Origin: Bacillota bacterium
GTDB taxonomy: Bacteria > Bacillota > Clostridia > DSM-8532
DNA length: 64,000 bases
Assembly (NCBI GenBank): GCA_023415205.1
Contig: JAEZLR010000002.1
Location: 1 to 64,000, forward strand
Direction of reading: 5' to 3'
Below, piece by piece: positions 52,278-61,622 of the stretch. The notes beneath the pieces were generated by a model. It was not told where the DNA came from. It saw only the letters and a list, made by a program, of their open reading frames with translations, and did not search any database. The position numbers and the translations under genes are program-made. How positions within the stretch are numbered: the first letter of the stretch is position 1; every line of letters begins with the position of its first letter.

Positions 52278-52988
52278 ATGGAAGAGAGCAATCCGCTCTA
52301 TAACTCGCACTTAAAATGTCCTCTTTGTGAGTCGCAGGTTGAGTATACCAAGGTGCGTACAAAACACGTGAGAATTCTGCGCCAGGATAGCGACTTCTGT
52401 CCATGGTATGAAGGAGCCAATCCACTTTTATACGAGGCCATAATTTGTCCGGAATGTGGTTATGCCTCACATATTACTACGTTTGAAAATATAAACAGGT
52501 ATGAAATAGACAAGATTCGGGAGAAAATAACGAAGCGATGGACTAAACGCAGTTTTTTAGGCCCGCGCACAATGGAGAAGGCTCTTGAGGCTTTTAAAAT
52601 TGTGCTTTTGAATCTCTGGGAAAGAGATGCGGCTAAATCGGAAATTGCTAAAATATGTATGCGTATCGGCTGGATTTATCGTTATCAGTCAGAAAAGGCA
52701 AAGGAGAAGAAGTTCCTGGAGCATGCATTGGAGAATTACCAATTGGCCTACCAGAATGAAGACCTCATTCAGGGTAAGCTTGACGAATATACCTGCATGT
52801 TTATTATCGGTGACTTAAATAAGAGGCTGGATCATTTTGAAGAAAGCTCCCAATGGTTCAGTCGCCTTATCATGTGTTATTCCGATCCCAGCCAGAAACC
52901 AAAGATCCCTCAAAGGCTTATTGAGACCACAAGGGATCTTGTTCAAGAAGTCAAGGAACTTGCATCAGCCAAAGCTAGGAGGGCTTAG
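52278..52988 (+). CDS. DUF2225 protein with zinc-ribbon pairs
   Basis: About 236 residues. LKCPLCESQVEYTKVRTKHV and IICPECGYASHITTF form two CxxC pairs of a zinc ribbon, and TPR-like helices fill the remainder (LEHALENYQLAYQNEDLIQG). This is the DUF2225 family, common in Clostridia, with unknown function. The start is uncertain: ATG 52278 or GTG 52266, since AGGA lies at 52261-52264. Confidence 0.8.
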   Translation: MEESNPLYNSHLKCPLCESQVEYTKVRTKHVRILRQDSDFCPWYEGANPLLYEAIICPECGYASHITTFENINRYEIDKIREKITKRWTKRSFLGPRTMEKALEAFKIVLLNLWERDAAKSEIAKICMRIGWIYRYQSEKAKEKKFLEHALENYQLAYQNEDLIQGKLDEYTCMFIIGDLNKRLDHFEESSQWFSRLIMCYSDPSQKPKIPQRLIETTRDLVQEVKELASAKARRA

Positions 52989-52991
52989 CTA

Positions 52992-53996
52992 GTGAAGCTT
53001 GAAATTGGAAAAATACCTAATGATATATTAGAAAAACTGCTCATCCACTATTCCCAGCCTGTACGTCGGGAGGTTTTGAGCCGTCCCATGGTGGGGGAGG
53101 ATTGCGCGGTATTGGATTTTTCGGATGATCTTTGTGTGGTTACCACCGATCCCATAACGGGGAGTGACGATGAAATCGGTACCTTGGGAGTCCATATTGC
53201 GTGTAACGACCTGGCTTCAGCCGGCGCAGAGCCAGTGGGTTTGGTTGTCACCATATTGGCGCCTGTCCAAACCCACATGGAATCTCTAGACCAACTGATG
53301 AAACAGATTAAGGATGCAGCAGCTTTTCTTCATGCCGATATTGTCGGTGGTCATACTGAAATAACTGATGCAGTGAACCGGATGGTTTTAAGTGTCACTG
53401 CCCTTGGAAGGGTTAAACGGGATAAGCTGGTTACTACAAAGGGTGCACGTCCGGGAGATGCGGTTATTCTGACAAAATACGCCGCAACCGAGGGTACCGC
53501 CATTCTTGCTTTTCTTTTTGAAGCTGAATTAACACGAGAGTTCGGAAAAGAGTTTGTCCAAACGGCAAAAAAGCTATTAAGTACTGTCAGTGTGGTTAAA
53601 GAAGGCCTCTTGGCTTCAGAGTATGGAGTCACCTGTATGCACGATGTAACAGAGGGCGGGGTGCTCGGGGCCTGTTGGGAAGTGGCTACAGCCAGTGGCT
53701 ATGGCATTGAAATTGAGAAGAGGAAAATACCTGTTCTGGAGGAGACCAGAAGGATATGTCATTTCCTTTCGGTAGATCCTTTAAAGCTGATTTCCAGTGG
53801 GTGTATGCTTATCACCACCCCCAACGGGGAAGAGCTATTAAAAATACTTCATCAGAACAATATCAAGGCCTCAATGATCGGGCGAATTACCTTTGGAAAG
53901 AATTGTGTTCTTCATGACGAAGAACAGACTGTAATTCTATCAGCGCCAGCGTCCGATGAATTATATAAAGCACGGGAGATGAAAGGTAGGTTGTGA
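52992..53996 (+). CDS. AIR-synthase-related protein (HypE/ThiL-like)
   Basis: A 334-residue protein. The N-terminal AIR synthase domain has VGEDCAVLDFSDDLCVVTTD, HIACNDLASAGAEPVG and IVGGHTEITDAVNRM; the C-terminal domain has HDVTEGGVLGACWEVA. This is the ATP-dependent HypE/ThiL/PurM superfamily. No hydrogenase maturation genes are nearby and the HypE C-terminal Cys tail is missing (it ends ...REMKGRL), so a true HypE role is doubtful. The gene overlaps the prepilin peptidase start (TGATG). Confidence 0.8.
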   Translation: MKLEIGKIPNDILEKLLIHYSQPVRREVLSRPMVGEDCAVLDFSDDLCVVTTDPITGSDDEIGTLGVHIACNDLASAGAEPVGLVVTILAPVQTHMESLDQLMKQIKDAAAFLHADIVGGHTEITDAVNRMVLSVTALGRVKRDKLVTTKGARPGDAVILTKYAATEGTAILAFLFEAELTREFGKEFVQTAKKLLSTVSVVKEGLLASEYGVTCMHDVTEGGVLGACWEVATASGYGIEIEKRKIPVLEETRRICHFLSVDPLKLISSGCMLITTPNGEELLKILHQNNIKASMIGRITFGKNCVLHDEEQTVILSAPASDELYKAREMKGRL

Positions 53997-54796
53997 TGCT
54001 ATTTATTGGTATTGTCACCTTTATTCTTGGTTTATGCGTCGGGTCCTTTTTAAATGTTTGTGTCTTCCGAATACCGGCTGAAAAATCCATTGTCCGCCCT
54101 CCTTCAAGCTGTCCAAGCTGCGGAAGGAAGCTTGAGGCAGTGGATTTGGTTCCTGTGCTCAGCTACATAATCCTTAAGGGAAAATGCAGGTATTGCAAGA
54201 GCCCTATATCCATCCAATACCCTTTTGTAGAGTTCATAACAGGGGTGATATGGCTTGCCACCTTTCTGCGCTATGGTATTTCCATAGAGACCCTGGCTCT
54301 GATATTTCTTTTTTCCATACTCATACCTGTCTTTCTTATTGATTTTGTCCATATGATTATACCCAACGGGCTTGTTTTAACAGGTCTATTGGGTGGTGCA
54401 GGATTCTTTGCCTATCATATCTTAATACACCCCATTAGTTTCTTTGATTCATCCCGATGGTATGCTCCGATCATAGGAATGCTCTCGGCCTCAGGAATAC
54501 TCTTTCTGGTGGCGCTCTTAGGCCTAGTTATCTACAAGAATGATGGAGCCATGGGCATGGGGGATGTGAAGATTTTCTTACCCATAGGGCTTATTCTAGG
54601 GTGGAAGCTGGCATTACTTACGCTCTTTTTATCTGTGATGCTTGGGGGAATCATCAGTATCATCCTATTGATATTCAGAATCAAGGATCGAAAAAGTGCT
54701 ATACCTTTCGGGCCCTTTATTGTTTTAGCTACCTTGATTTGCGGTTTGTATGGATACCCTATTCTGAATTGGTATTTCAATACCTTAATAAAGTAG
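53996..54796 (+). CDS. pilD: Prepilin peptidase / N-methyltransferase
   Basis: A 266-residue membrane protein. Methyltransferase-side Cys pairs SCPSCGRKL and KCRYCKSPI are present. The aspartyl protease residues are in LIDFVHMIIPNGL and GAMGMGDVKIFL (MGxGDxK). About eight membrane helices. It cleaves and methylates type IV prepilins before pilus assembly. ATG 53996 overlaps the preceding stop; the GTG one codon earlier is an alternative. Confidence 0.93.
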   Translation: MLFIGIVTFILGLCVGSFLNVCVFRIPAEKSIVRPPSSCPSCGRKLEAVDLVPVLSYIILKGKCRYCKSPISIQYPFVEFITGVIWLATFLRYGISIETLALIFLFSILIPVFLIDFVHMIIPNGLVLTGLLGGAGFFAYHILIHPISFFDSSRWYAPIIGMLSASGILFLVALLGLVIYKNDGAMGMGDVKIFLPIGLILGWKLALLTLFLSVMLGGIISIILLIFRIKDRKSAIPFGPFIVLATLICGLYGYPILNWYFNTLIK

Positions 54797-54826
54797 CTAT
54801 TTGTGGGATTAAGCAGTTAATGTTGC

Positions 54827-54855
54827 TTGTCAAATTATACTTTCTAGTGTACAAT
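54827..54855 (+). promoter_or_regulatory. Promoter of the pilus assembly operon
   Basis: TTGTCA (54827-54832) and TACAAT (54850-54855), spaced 17 bp, in the 188-bp gap before the PilP-like gene. TTTCTAGT occurs twice (54841-54848, 54856-54863), 15 bp apart. Confidence 0.6.
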
Positions 54856-54984
54856 TTTCTAGTATGTTTATATCATGTTCGTAAAAATATACCATAGCTT
54901 TTCATTTATTTGTCGATCTATTGTATTTAGCCTAGAAGTTAAATAGCTTTTTTAATATGATCGTATTGTGAAGGGGATTATGAA

Positions 54985-55467
54985 ATGACGAATAAGTCGG
55001 GGCAAGAATCTGCTTTTAAGAAGTTTCTTAAGGAAAACAAATCTCTGACCTTTATGCTTCCTGTTCTGGCAATACTGATTATTGTCCTTATTATTGTCTA
55101 TTCGGGAGTGTTTAATAAAAAGGAGGCCCCTGCATCCTCAGGGGAGACACCCCCTGCCATTACTCAGCCCAGCGAAAGCGCTTTGGCACAGCAACCCCAG
55201 GTTGATGTGCTTCCACAAATCATCCGTTCCACGTCCGAAGGGGCGGTAGATGTCATCAAAGATCCTTTTGAATCCCCGGTTAAGCTCTCAGGGATAATCT
55301 ATTCCATGGACCGTTCTACTGCTATTGTAGAATCAAACGGTATTTCCTATATTGTCAAGGAAGATGATTTCTTGGGTGATAGCCCCTGGAAGGTGACGCT
55401 CATCCAAAAGGATTCCATTACGCTAGAATCAGGTGAAAAAAGTATGACACTGAGTTTAAAAGACTAG
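54985..55467 (+). CDS. PilP-like pilus assembly protein
   Basis: A 160-residue protein. A basic start, one membrane segment (MLPVLAILIIVLIIVYSGVF), a Pro/Ser/Gln linker, then a small beta-domain with DPFESPVKLSGIIYSMDRST and SWKV-like DSPWKVTLIQKDSITLESG. This matches the layout of PilP, which joins PilMNO to the secretin, although in this position no outer membrane is expected. GAAGGGGAT precedes ATG 54985. It is first in the pilus operon. Confidence 0.7.
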   Translation: MTNKSGQESAFKKFLKENKSLTFMLPVLAILIIVLIIVYSGVFNKKEAPASSGETPPAITQPSESALAQQPQVDVLPQIIRSTSEGAVDVIKDPFESPVKLSGIIYSMDRSTAIVESNGISYIVKEDDFLGDSPWKVTLIQKDSITLESGEKSMTLSLKD

Positions 55468-55498
55468 TCGTGCTCCATAAGGCCTTAGGAGGTTTATT

Positions 55499-56968
55499 AT
55501 GATAAAAATATTTAAAACTAGACCAGTAATAGTTTTTTTCCTAGCTTTAGTATTGCTGGTATCAAGTATCATGACATCACCGGTCAATGCTGAGACTTCG
55601 CCCGATGCGTCAAAAAACAATGGGAAAACGTCTGTTGCAACCATTCAAACCGGTTCAACTGATGACAAAATATCAATGGATTTCCGTAATGCAGACATAA
55701 GAGATGTTTTGTCTGCTATAGCCATTACCATGGGGAATAATATCATATATATGGAACAGCCCATGTTAGTTAATTTTAGTATCAAGGATGTTTCTGCGGC
55801 TGATGCGTTGGACTATTTACTTAAAACTTATAGCATGGATTACATACAAAAGGATTCTACTCTCATTATTGGTTTTTCAGAAAAATTAACAACTAATTTT
55901 GTTAATAGCTTATCCTTGACAAAAATATCCCTTAAATATATTCAATCAGATGTTATTGCATCGCAGATAGATTCTCTGGGTATCAAGGTTCAAAAAATAA
56001 CCTTGGATACGAATAAAAATGCTATTTGGGTTCAGGGATTACCGACTGATCTAGGTAAGGTACGTGAACTCGTTAATATGCTTGATAAAGCTGAGAATGC
56101 TTCTGCCGATCAGAATACAAATAATCTAAAGTTGACACCGTTGACTATGACCTATATCACGGCTGAGCAAATGAATGATGTTCTTCAGGAAATGGGGATT
56201 TTTAGCGGTATAGTACTTGATTCGAACCCAGAAACTCTCTGGGTCTATGCTGATAATCGTACACTCAGTGTAATTACCGAGATTAAAGCGAAAGTGGATG
56301 TTGCAGCCAATGCGCAAAGCGATAGTTTTCTTCTTATAGAAAAGAAGATGAACTATTTAACCACGGATGAGATCATTCCTATTCTGATGCAGCTTCAAAT
56401 TGATATCAATCCTATAACTTTTGCGCGCAAAAGTATGACTGTATGGCTCAACGGAACAGAAGATTCAATTAAACTGGCATCTTCGGTTATTGACACCTTC
56501 GATGTAAAAGAAAATATGAACGATAATGTTTTCTTTGTACAGAAACTTGATCATATCACCGCAAAAGAGGCTCAAACACGTTTGGAATATCTTGATGTCG
56601 ATGGCATACAAACCTATACCTTTGGTTTTCCTGAATTCAACAAGAGCATTATGGTTTTCTGCCCATCAGATTATAAGCTCTTTGTTATGAGCCATCTGAA
56701 TAAACTGGATGTTCAGACTGAAAAAATTAAGGTTCCCATAGATTATTCAGATGTTGCAACAGGGATGTCTAGACTTCAACAAAGAAGGGATATTCTTGTT
56801 AATCTTACAGGAGTTACAACCTCGGCTTTCACCATTTCCACCAATATAGCAAGGGATGATGGTTTCCATTACATTATGTACCTTGAGGAAACCTCAGAAG
56901 TGATCCAAAGGGTGAAGGACATGATTAAGTTTATTGATAATCCTCTGTCTGAAGGATCTCAAAACTAG
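55499..56968 (+). CDS. Secretin N-domain protein (PilQ-like without beta-barrel)
   Basis: A 489-residue protein with a signal peptide ending near VNAE. An STN-type domain (SMDFRNADIRDVLSAIAITM) is followed by repeated secretin N-type domains (FVNSLSLTKISLKYIQSDVI; LTMTYITAEQMNDVLQEMGI; EKKMNYLTTDEIIPILMQ). It stops after these, with no secretin gate or beta-barrel signature. It would lie in the wall zone of a monoderm cell and may scaffold the pilus machine through the PilP-like neighbour. AGGAGG precedes the ATG. Confidence 0.8.
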   Translation: MIKIFKTRPVIVFFLALVLLVSSIMTSPVNAETSPDASKNNGKTSVATIQTGSTDDKISMDFRNADIRDVLSAIAITMGNNIIYMEQPMLVNFSIKDVSAADALDYLLKTYSMDYIQKDSTLIIGFSEKLTTNFVNSLSLTKISLKYIQSDVIASQIDSLGIKVQKITLDTNKNAIWVQGLPTDLGKVRELVNMLDKAENASADQNTNNLKLTPLTMTYITAEQMNDVLQEMGIFSGIVLDSNPETLWVYADNRTLSVITEIKAKVDVAANAQSDSFLLIEKKMNYLTTDEIIPILMQLQIDINPITFARKSMTVWLNGTEDSIKLASSVIDTFDVKENMNDNVFFVQKLDHITAKEAQTRLEYLDVDGIQTYTFGFPEFNKSIMVFCPSDYKLFVMSHLNKLDVQTEKIKVPIDYSDVATGMSRLQQRRDILVNLTGVTTSAFTISTNIARDDGFHYIMYLEETSEVIQRVKDMIKFIDNPLSEGSQN

Positions 56969-57006
56969 AATGAGCACTATCTTGGCAAGAGCGGAGGTAT
57001 TCTTTC

Positions 57007-58107
57007 ATGCGATTTACCGAATCACAATCTACATATGAATTGACGGTAGACCAATTACTGGCTAGAAGTGTTGATAGAAAAGGCTCGGATCTTCACTTAG
57101 TCGTTGGCATGCCTCCGTGTATTCGAATAAATGGTGAATTGGTACCACTGGATGTGCCTGTTTTAAAACAATCAGACCTTGAAGGTATGCTCTTGCCTAT
57201 GCTTAAGGATTACCAGAAAACAAAGCTAGAGGAGGATTGGGAACTGGATTTTTCCTATGCTCTTCCGGGTTGTGCCAGATTCCGTGGAAATGTCATGGTG
57301 CAAAGAGGGACACTGGCTGCTGTTTTTAGAGCAGTCCCTTTTATCATACCTCAATTTGATCAATTAGGCCTTCCGCAGGATATAAAAAGACTATGTGATC
57401 TTCCCCGTGGACTGGTTTTGGTTACAGGGCCAACCGGCAGCGGTAAATCTACGACCTTAGCAGCAATGGTTGATCTTGTGAATGAAACGAGAGCATGTAA
57501 TATAGTGACAGTAGAAGACCCCATTGAATTCTTGCACAAGCATAAAAAGTCCACTATCCGCCAAAGGGAACTCGGAACTGATACTCATAGCTTTGCTTCG
57601 GCACTGCGACATGTGCTTCGTGCCGATCCGGATATCATCATGATTGGAGAAATGCGTGACCAGGAAAGTATCGGTATTGCTTTGACTGCTGCTGAAACTG
57701 GCCACTTGGTATTGTCAACCCTCCACACTCAAACTGCGCCCCTTACCATCTCTAGAATTATTGATTCATTTAGTGATGAAAAACGTTTACAGGTTCGTCA
57801 ACAGCTTGCAAACTCTCTCAAGGCGGTTATCTCCCAGCAGCTTGTTCCTATAAAGGATGGAAAAGGGAGAATGGCCGCCATAGAATATATGATTGATACT
57901 CCTGCAATAAGAACCATGATTAGAGATGGGAAGGAGCACCAGCTCTATTCTGCAATTCAAACAGGCCAGGCACAAAACATGCAAACGATGGATCAGGCTC
58001 TTATAAAATTATACAATCGTGGTGCTGTAAGTAGAGAAACTGTTCTGGAATACTGCATTGACCGTGCTGAAGTTGAGCGACTCATGAATAATAATTTCTT
58101 TATATGA
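57007..58107 (+). CDS. pilT: Type IV pilus retraction ATPase PilT
   Basis: A 366-residue hexameric ATPase. Walker A VTGPTGSGKSTTLAAM (about 140), Asp box TVEDPIEFLHKHKKS, Walker B DPDIIMIGEMRD, His box HLVLSTLHTQ. Its N-terminal PAS-like domain begins VDQLLARSVDRKGSDLHLVV. It lacks the PilB N-domain and Cys zinc motif, and ends with the PilT tail. It powers pilus retraction, needed for twitching and DNA uptake. GCGGAGGT precedes the ATG. Confidence 0.93.
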   Translation: MRFTESQSTYELTVDQLLARSVDRKGSDLHLVVGMPPCIRINGELVPLDVPVLKQSDLEGMLLPMLKDYQKTKLEEDWELDFSYALPGCARFRGNVMVQRGTLAAVFRAVPFIIPQFDQLGLPQDIKRLCDLPRGLVLVTGPTGSGKSTTLAAMVDLVNETRACNIVTVEDPIEFLHKHKKSTIRQRELGTDTHSFASALRHVLRADPDIIMIGEMRDQESIGIALTAAETGHLVLSTLHTQTAPLTISRIIDSFSDEKRLQVRQQLANSLKAVISQQLVPIKDGKGRMAAIEYMIDTPAIRTMIRDGKEHQLYSAIQTGQAQNMQTMDQALIKLYNRGAVSRETVLEYCIDRAEVERLMNNNFFI

Positions 58108-58123
58108 GAGGTTTTGATGCACT

Positions 58124-59332
58124 ATGTTATCCTTTAACTACGAGTGTCTAAACAAACAAGGACAATTGATAACAGGTCAGATAAACTCGGAGAGTGTTGC
58201 TCAGGCTGTTGAGAAACTCCGCAGCATGGGCTTGTCCATTGTTGATTTAAAAGAGTATAAACAAAAAAATGTGAGTAGCTTTTTTAGTCTAGAAAAAAAG
58301 GTTACCACAGGTGATCTTACACTTTTTAGCAGGCAATTAGCGGCAATGATTGGAGCAGGAATTCCTGTAACACGCGCAATTTCAACATTAAGTCGCCAGG
58401 CTGTTAATTCTACTTTTAGATCAGCTCTTGAAACGATCGCTCGAAATATAGAGGGGGGGATGAGCCTTACAGATGCCTTTAGTGCTTATCCCAAAATATT
58501 TACGGGGCTATATATCTCCATGATAAAAGCAGGTGAAATAGGGGGTATGCTTGAGAATTCTCTACTAAGGCTTTCAGAGCAGCTTCAAAAGGAAAAGACC
58601 CTCAATGATGAAATTAAATCGGCCCTGTCCTATCCTAAATATATTGGTATTTTTGCCATTGTCATCTTTATAGCTATGGTTGTGTTTTTGGTTCCTGTGT
58701 TTAAAGGCTTTATTCCCAAAAATACTGATATCCCTGCCATTACTCAATTTATATTTAGTATGTCGGACTCCATTCGTTCGTACTACTATATCTGGATTGT
58801 GGCAGTGGGTATTATTATTACAGGTGTTATCTTGTTTTTAAAAAGCAAAACAGGTCACCAACTCTGGGAGAGTTTTAAACTAACCATGCCCATATTTGGG
58901 AATTTAATATTGAAAACAGTTGTTGCCCGCTTTACCAGAACCCTTGCGACCCTGTTAGAAGGAGGTATCCCTGTCGTTCAAGCACTAGAGAGCGCAGGAC
59001 CAACCTCCGGTAGTGATGTTGTTGCAAATACTGTAAAGCTGGCAACCAAAAGAATTGAAGAAGGCAAAAGTATTGCTTCCACCTTGGAAGAAAGTGGCGT
59101 TTTCCCTCCCATGGTCACCCATATGATTTCTGTAGGCGAAGAGGCGGGTTCCTTGCCCGAGCTTCTTAGCAAAGTAGCAGAATTCTATGAGCAAGAAGTA
59201 GCAACCGAGACAAGAGGCCTTCAGGCGATGGTCCAGCCCATAGCGCTTGTTTTAATCGGTATCCTCATCGGTGGAATGCTCATTTCATTATATCTACCTA
59301 TTTTCAGCTCTGTAACAGCAACTGGAGGCTAA
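58124..59332 (+). CDS. pilC: Type IV pilus inner-membrane platform PilC
   Basis: A 402-residue GspF/PilC protein. Two cytoplasmic helical repeats (LTLFSRQLAAMIGAGIPVTR and FTRTLATLLEGGIPVVQALE) are separated by membrane segments (YIGIFAIVIFIAMVVFLVPV; IWIVAVGIIITGVILF; ALVLIGILIGGMLISLYLPI). It anchors the PilB and PilT motors. It starts 16 bp after pilT. Confidence 0.93.
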   Translation: MLSFNYECLNKQGQLITGQINSESVAQAVEKLRSMGLSIVDLKEYKQKNVSSFFSLEKKVTTGDLTLFSRQLAAMIGAGIPVTRAISTLSRQAVNSTFRSALETIARNIEGGMSLTDAFSAYPKIFTGLYISMIKAGEIGGMLENSLLRLSEQLQKEKTLNDEIKSALSYPKYIGIFAIVIFIAMVVFLVPVFKGFIPKNTDIPAITQFIFSMSDSIRSYYYIWIVAVGIIITGVILFLKSKTGHQLWESFKLTMPIFGNLILKTVVARFTRTLATLLEGGIPVVQALESAGPTSGSDVVANTVKLATKRIEEGKSIASTLEESGVFPPMVTHMISVGEEAGSLPELLSKVAEFYEQEVATETRGLQAMVQPIALVLIGILIGGMLISLYLPIFSSVTATGG

Positions 59333-59334
59333 TT

Positions 59335-60036
59335 ATGGATAGAGAAAGAAGTAATATTAATCAGAGTTATATGAACTATATTCAGAATCCCAGTAAGGAA
59401 AGCCTGGCCGAACTAATGGCTGCTTCAACTTCGCTGATTCATTATTTTGCTCAGTATTATTACAGCAGATATTATGAAACTGACGTCATTCAAGTGGGTT
59501 ATGAGGGCGTCCTTAAGGCAATAAAAAATTATAAAAATGAGTATGGTACCAGTTTTTCAACCTACGCAGGGCATTGCATCTTGGGTGAAATCCGACATTA
59601 CATACGAAAAGAAATGCGATTTTATAAGCCTCCGTTTTTGGCGGACCTTCAAGAAAAGGCCAATATTTTTACTGAGGTGTTCTATTTACACGAAGGAGAT
59701 ATGCCTACAAAAAGTCATCTAGCAAAAGAACTCAATATAAAAGAAGAGGGTGTTGATGAAGTCCTTAGAGCAGGATTGGTATCCTTGGATGAATTAGATT
59801 TAAATAAAATCAGTTGCCTTCATTATGAAAGCTTTAAGCTTCCGATTGAAGATCAAATTGTGCTCTATGAAGGGATTCGAAAGCTTTCTGAGATTAAACA
59901 AACCGTGATCTATAGCCTCTTTTTCCATAACCGGTCCCAACAACAGACTGCTGACTCCTTAGGTATCAATCAACGAAAGGTATCGCGGTTGCTGAAAAGT
60001 AGTCTAGTTGACCTAAAAGAAATTTTGACTGAATAG
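59335..60036 (+). CDS. Sigma-70-family factor encoded within the pilus operon
   Basis: A 233-residue protein. Region 2 reads DVIQVGYEGVLKAIKNYKNE then GTSFSTYAGHCILGEIRHYI, which is the core- and -10-binding part of SigB/SigF-type factors. A short region 3 (DMPTKSHLAKELNIKEEGVD) and region 4 (RSQQQTADSLGINQRKVSRL) follow. It begins 2 bp after the pilC stop and 23 bp before pilM, so it is transcribed with the pilus genes. It might direct expression of this or another competence/motility regulon; no anti-sigma gene is adjacent. Confidence 0.85.
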   Translation: MDRERSNINQSYMNYIQNPSKESLAELMAASTSLIHYFAQYYYSRYYETDVIQVGYEGVLKAIKNYKNEYGTSFSTYAGHCILGEIRHYIRKEMRFYKPPFLADLQEKANIFTEVFYLHEGDMPTKSHLAKELNIKEEGVDEVLRAGLVSLDELDLNKISCLHYESFKLPIEDQIVLYEGIRKLSEIKQTVIYSLFFHNRSQQQTADSLGINQRKVSRLLKSSLVDLKEILTE

Positions 60037-60059
60037 TTAAATAATCAGGGGTTGAAAAT

Positions 60060-61037
60060 ATGAATATTTGGAACAAAAGTATTATAGGACTTGAGCTGGA
60101 TTCCGAGGAAATACGCGCTGTTGAAATTAAAGGAACAAGAAAAAAACCGAGCGTTGTTGCCTGGGGAAGTGCTAAATTACCCGAAGGCCTTGTTAAGGAT
60201 GGCAAAATCATAAACCCTAAGTTATTATTTTGCCACATTGAAAGCCTGATGACGGAAAATGGCTTTAAAGGTAAAGAGATTATGTTGGGTGTTAATAATC
60301 AAGACATCTTGGTACGTTTTGCATCCTTTCCGAAAGTGGCAGAAGATAAGATTAAAAGTATGATCCGTTTTCAAGCGCAGGATTACATACCTGTTCCTAT
60401 GGATGAAATTGAATTGGATTATGTTGTGGTAGATGAGAAAAAGAATATAAATGGAGAGTTCATCAATGTACTTCTTGTGGGTGCCAGGAAAAAGATGCTT
60501 AAGGATTTCATTGAAGTATTCTCTGAATCAAAGCTAGTCATAAAGGAAATAGACTCTACCCTGTTAGCATTAGGAAGGGCGGCTCTGGTAGAAAGCCATC
60601 AAGGTACTTTTGCTTTGGTTTGCTTTAATCATGATATCGGAAATATCCTTATTTTTAAAGAGGGATACTTAGGAATGGCGAGATCTCTTTCCATAAAGCA
60701 GGCACCTGCTTGGGTTTCCTCTGAAGATTCTTTACATGAAAGTCTTGATCATGGATCAACGGTTATTGCCGATATACTTTACAATGAAATTAAATCATCT
60801 GTATCCTATTACAAAATGCAAAGCGGTGAAAGTATTGAAGACATTTATGTGATAGGCTGTAGTGATAAACAGGAAAAAGTGGCCAAAAGATTAAGTGAAA
60901 CGATAGGCTCAAATATAGTTGTCATGAAACCCTATTCTTCAATAAACGCAAAGGGTGGAAAGAACCCACTTGATTCATTTAAAACAAGTGAATTTGTCGC
61001 AAGTATCAGTCTGGCCTTAAGAGGATTGGGGGAATAA
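60060..61037 (+). CDS. pilM: Type IV pilus assembly protein PilM
   Basis: A 325-residue actin-like (FtsA/PilM) ATPase: IIGLELDSEEIRAVEIKG (phosphate 1), VMLGVNNQ-type strand, FPKVAEDKIKSMIRFQAQDYIPVPMDEIELDY (the conserved PilM stretch), and FALVCFNHDIGNILIF. It sits on the cytoplasmic face and binds the N-terminus of PilN. GGGGTTGA lies before the ATG. Confidence 0.88.
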   Translation: MNIWNKSIIGLELDSEEIRAVEIKGTRKKPSVVAWGSAKLPEGLVKDGKIINPKLLFCHIESLMTENGFKGKEIMLGVNNQDILVRFASFPKVAEDKIKSMIRFQAQDYIPVPMDEIELDYVVVDEKKNINGEFINVLLVGARKKMLKDFIEVFSESKLVIKEIDSTLLALGRAALVESHQGTFALVCFNHDIGNILIFKEGYLGMARSLSIKQAPAWVSSEDSLHESLDHGSTVIADILYNEIKSSVSYYKMQSGESIEDIYVIGCSDKQEKVAKRLSETIGSNIVVMKPYSSINAKGGKNPLDSFKTSEFVASISLALRGLGE

Positions 61038-61040
61038 AAA

Positions 61041-61622
61041 ATGTATAGTGTCAGCTTACTTCCTTCTGAATATAGAGCCATTCATCAATCTGCAAAAAAG
61101 AAGGATATCCGTCTTTTGATTACTATGGGTATCATGAGTATTCTAGCCATTGGATATCTTGTCCTTTCGGTAACCGTCCTGAACTTGGAAAAGAATTATC
61201 AGATTATGCAGAATGAAAATGTTGACCTTCTCATCGAGATTGATAGGTTTGAAGGTTTAGAATTATTAAATGCTCAAGTGAGTACGCTCCTATTACAGGC
61301 CATATCGGCTAAAGGTTCAAATCCCAAGTGGGATGATCTTATTGCCAGTATCGGTAATTCTGTGCCTGAATCGGCGGGGCTTAATACGCTAGAAATGAAG
61401 TATAACGATACCGTTCATGAGTGTGTTATCGAGGGGACGGCGACAAATCATCAAGCTGTTTCTTACTGGATGGAATCATTAGAAAATGTTGAAGGAATAG
61501 ATGGGATCAAATGTTCATTTTTGTCTGTACAACAGCAAGAAATTGATACAGTAAGTAAGTTCAAATTATCCTTTTCCTTGCTGGAGGGGCCAGGATATAA
61601 TCTCCCTCAGGAGGTAAGATAA
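61041..61622 (+). CDS. pilN: Type IV pilus assembly protein PilN
   Basis: A 193-residue protein. The short cytoplasmic start MYSVSLLPSEYRA fits the PilN INLLP-type PilM-binding motif. One membrane helix follows (LLITMGIMSILAIGYLVLSV), then a coiled coil and a ferredoxin-like outer domain (NTLEMKYNDTVHECVIEGTA). Together with PilO it forms the alignment complex. It follows pilM by 3 bp. Confidence 0.85.
   Translation: MYSVSLLPSEYRAIHQSAKKKDIRLLITMGIMSILAIGYLVLSVTVLNLEKNYQIMQNENVDLLIEIDRFEGLELLNAQVSTLLLQAISAKGSNPKWDDLIASIGNSVPESAGLNTLEMKYNDTVHECVIEGTATNHQAVSYWMESLENVEGIDGIKCSFLSVQQQEIDTVSKFKLSFSLLEGPGYNLPQEVR

Noticed and set aside
52992..53996. Call of hypE
   Set aside because: No hydrogenase genes nearby and no C-terminal Cys tail, so only the superfamily is given.
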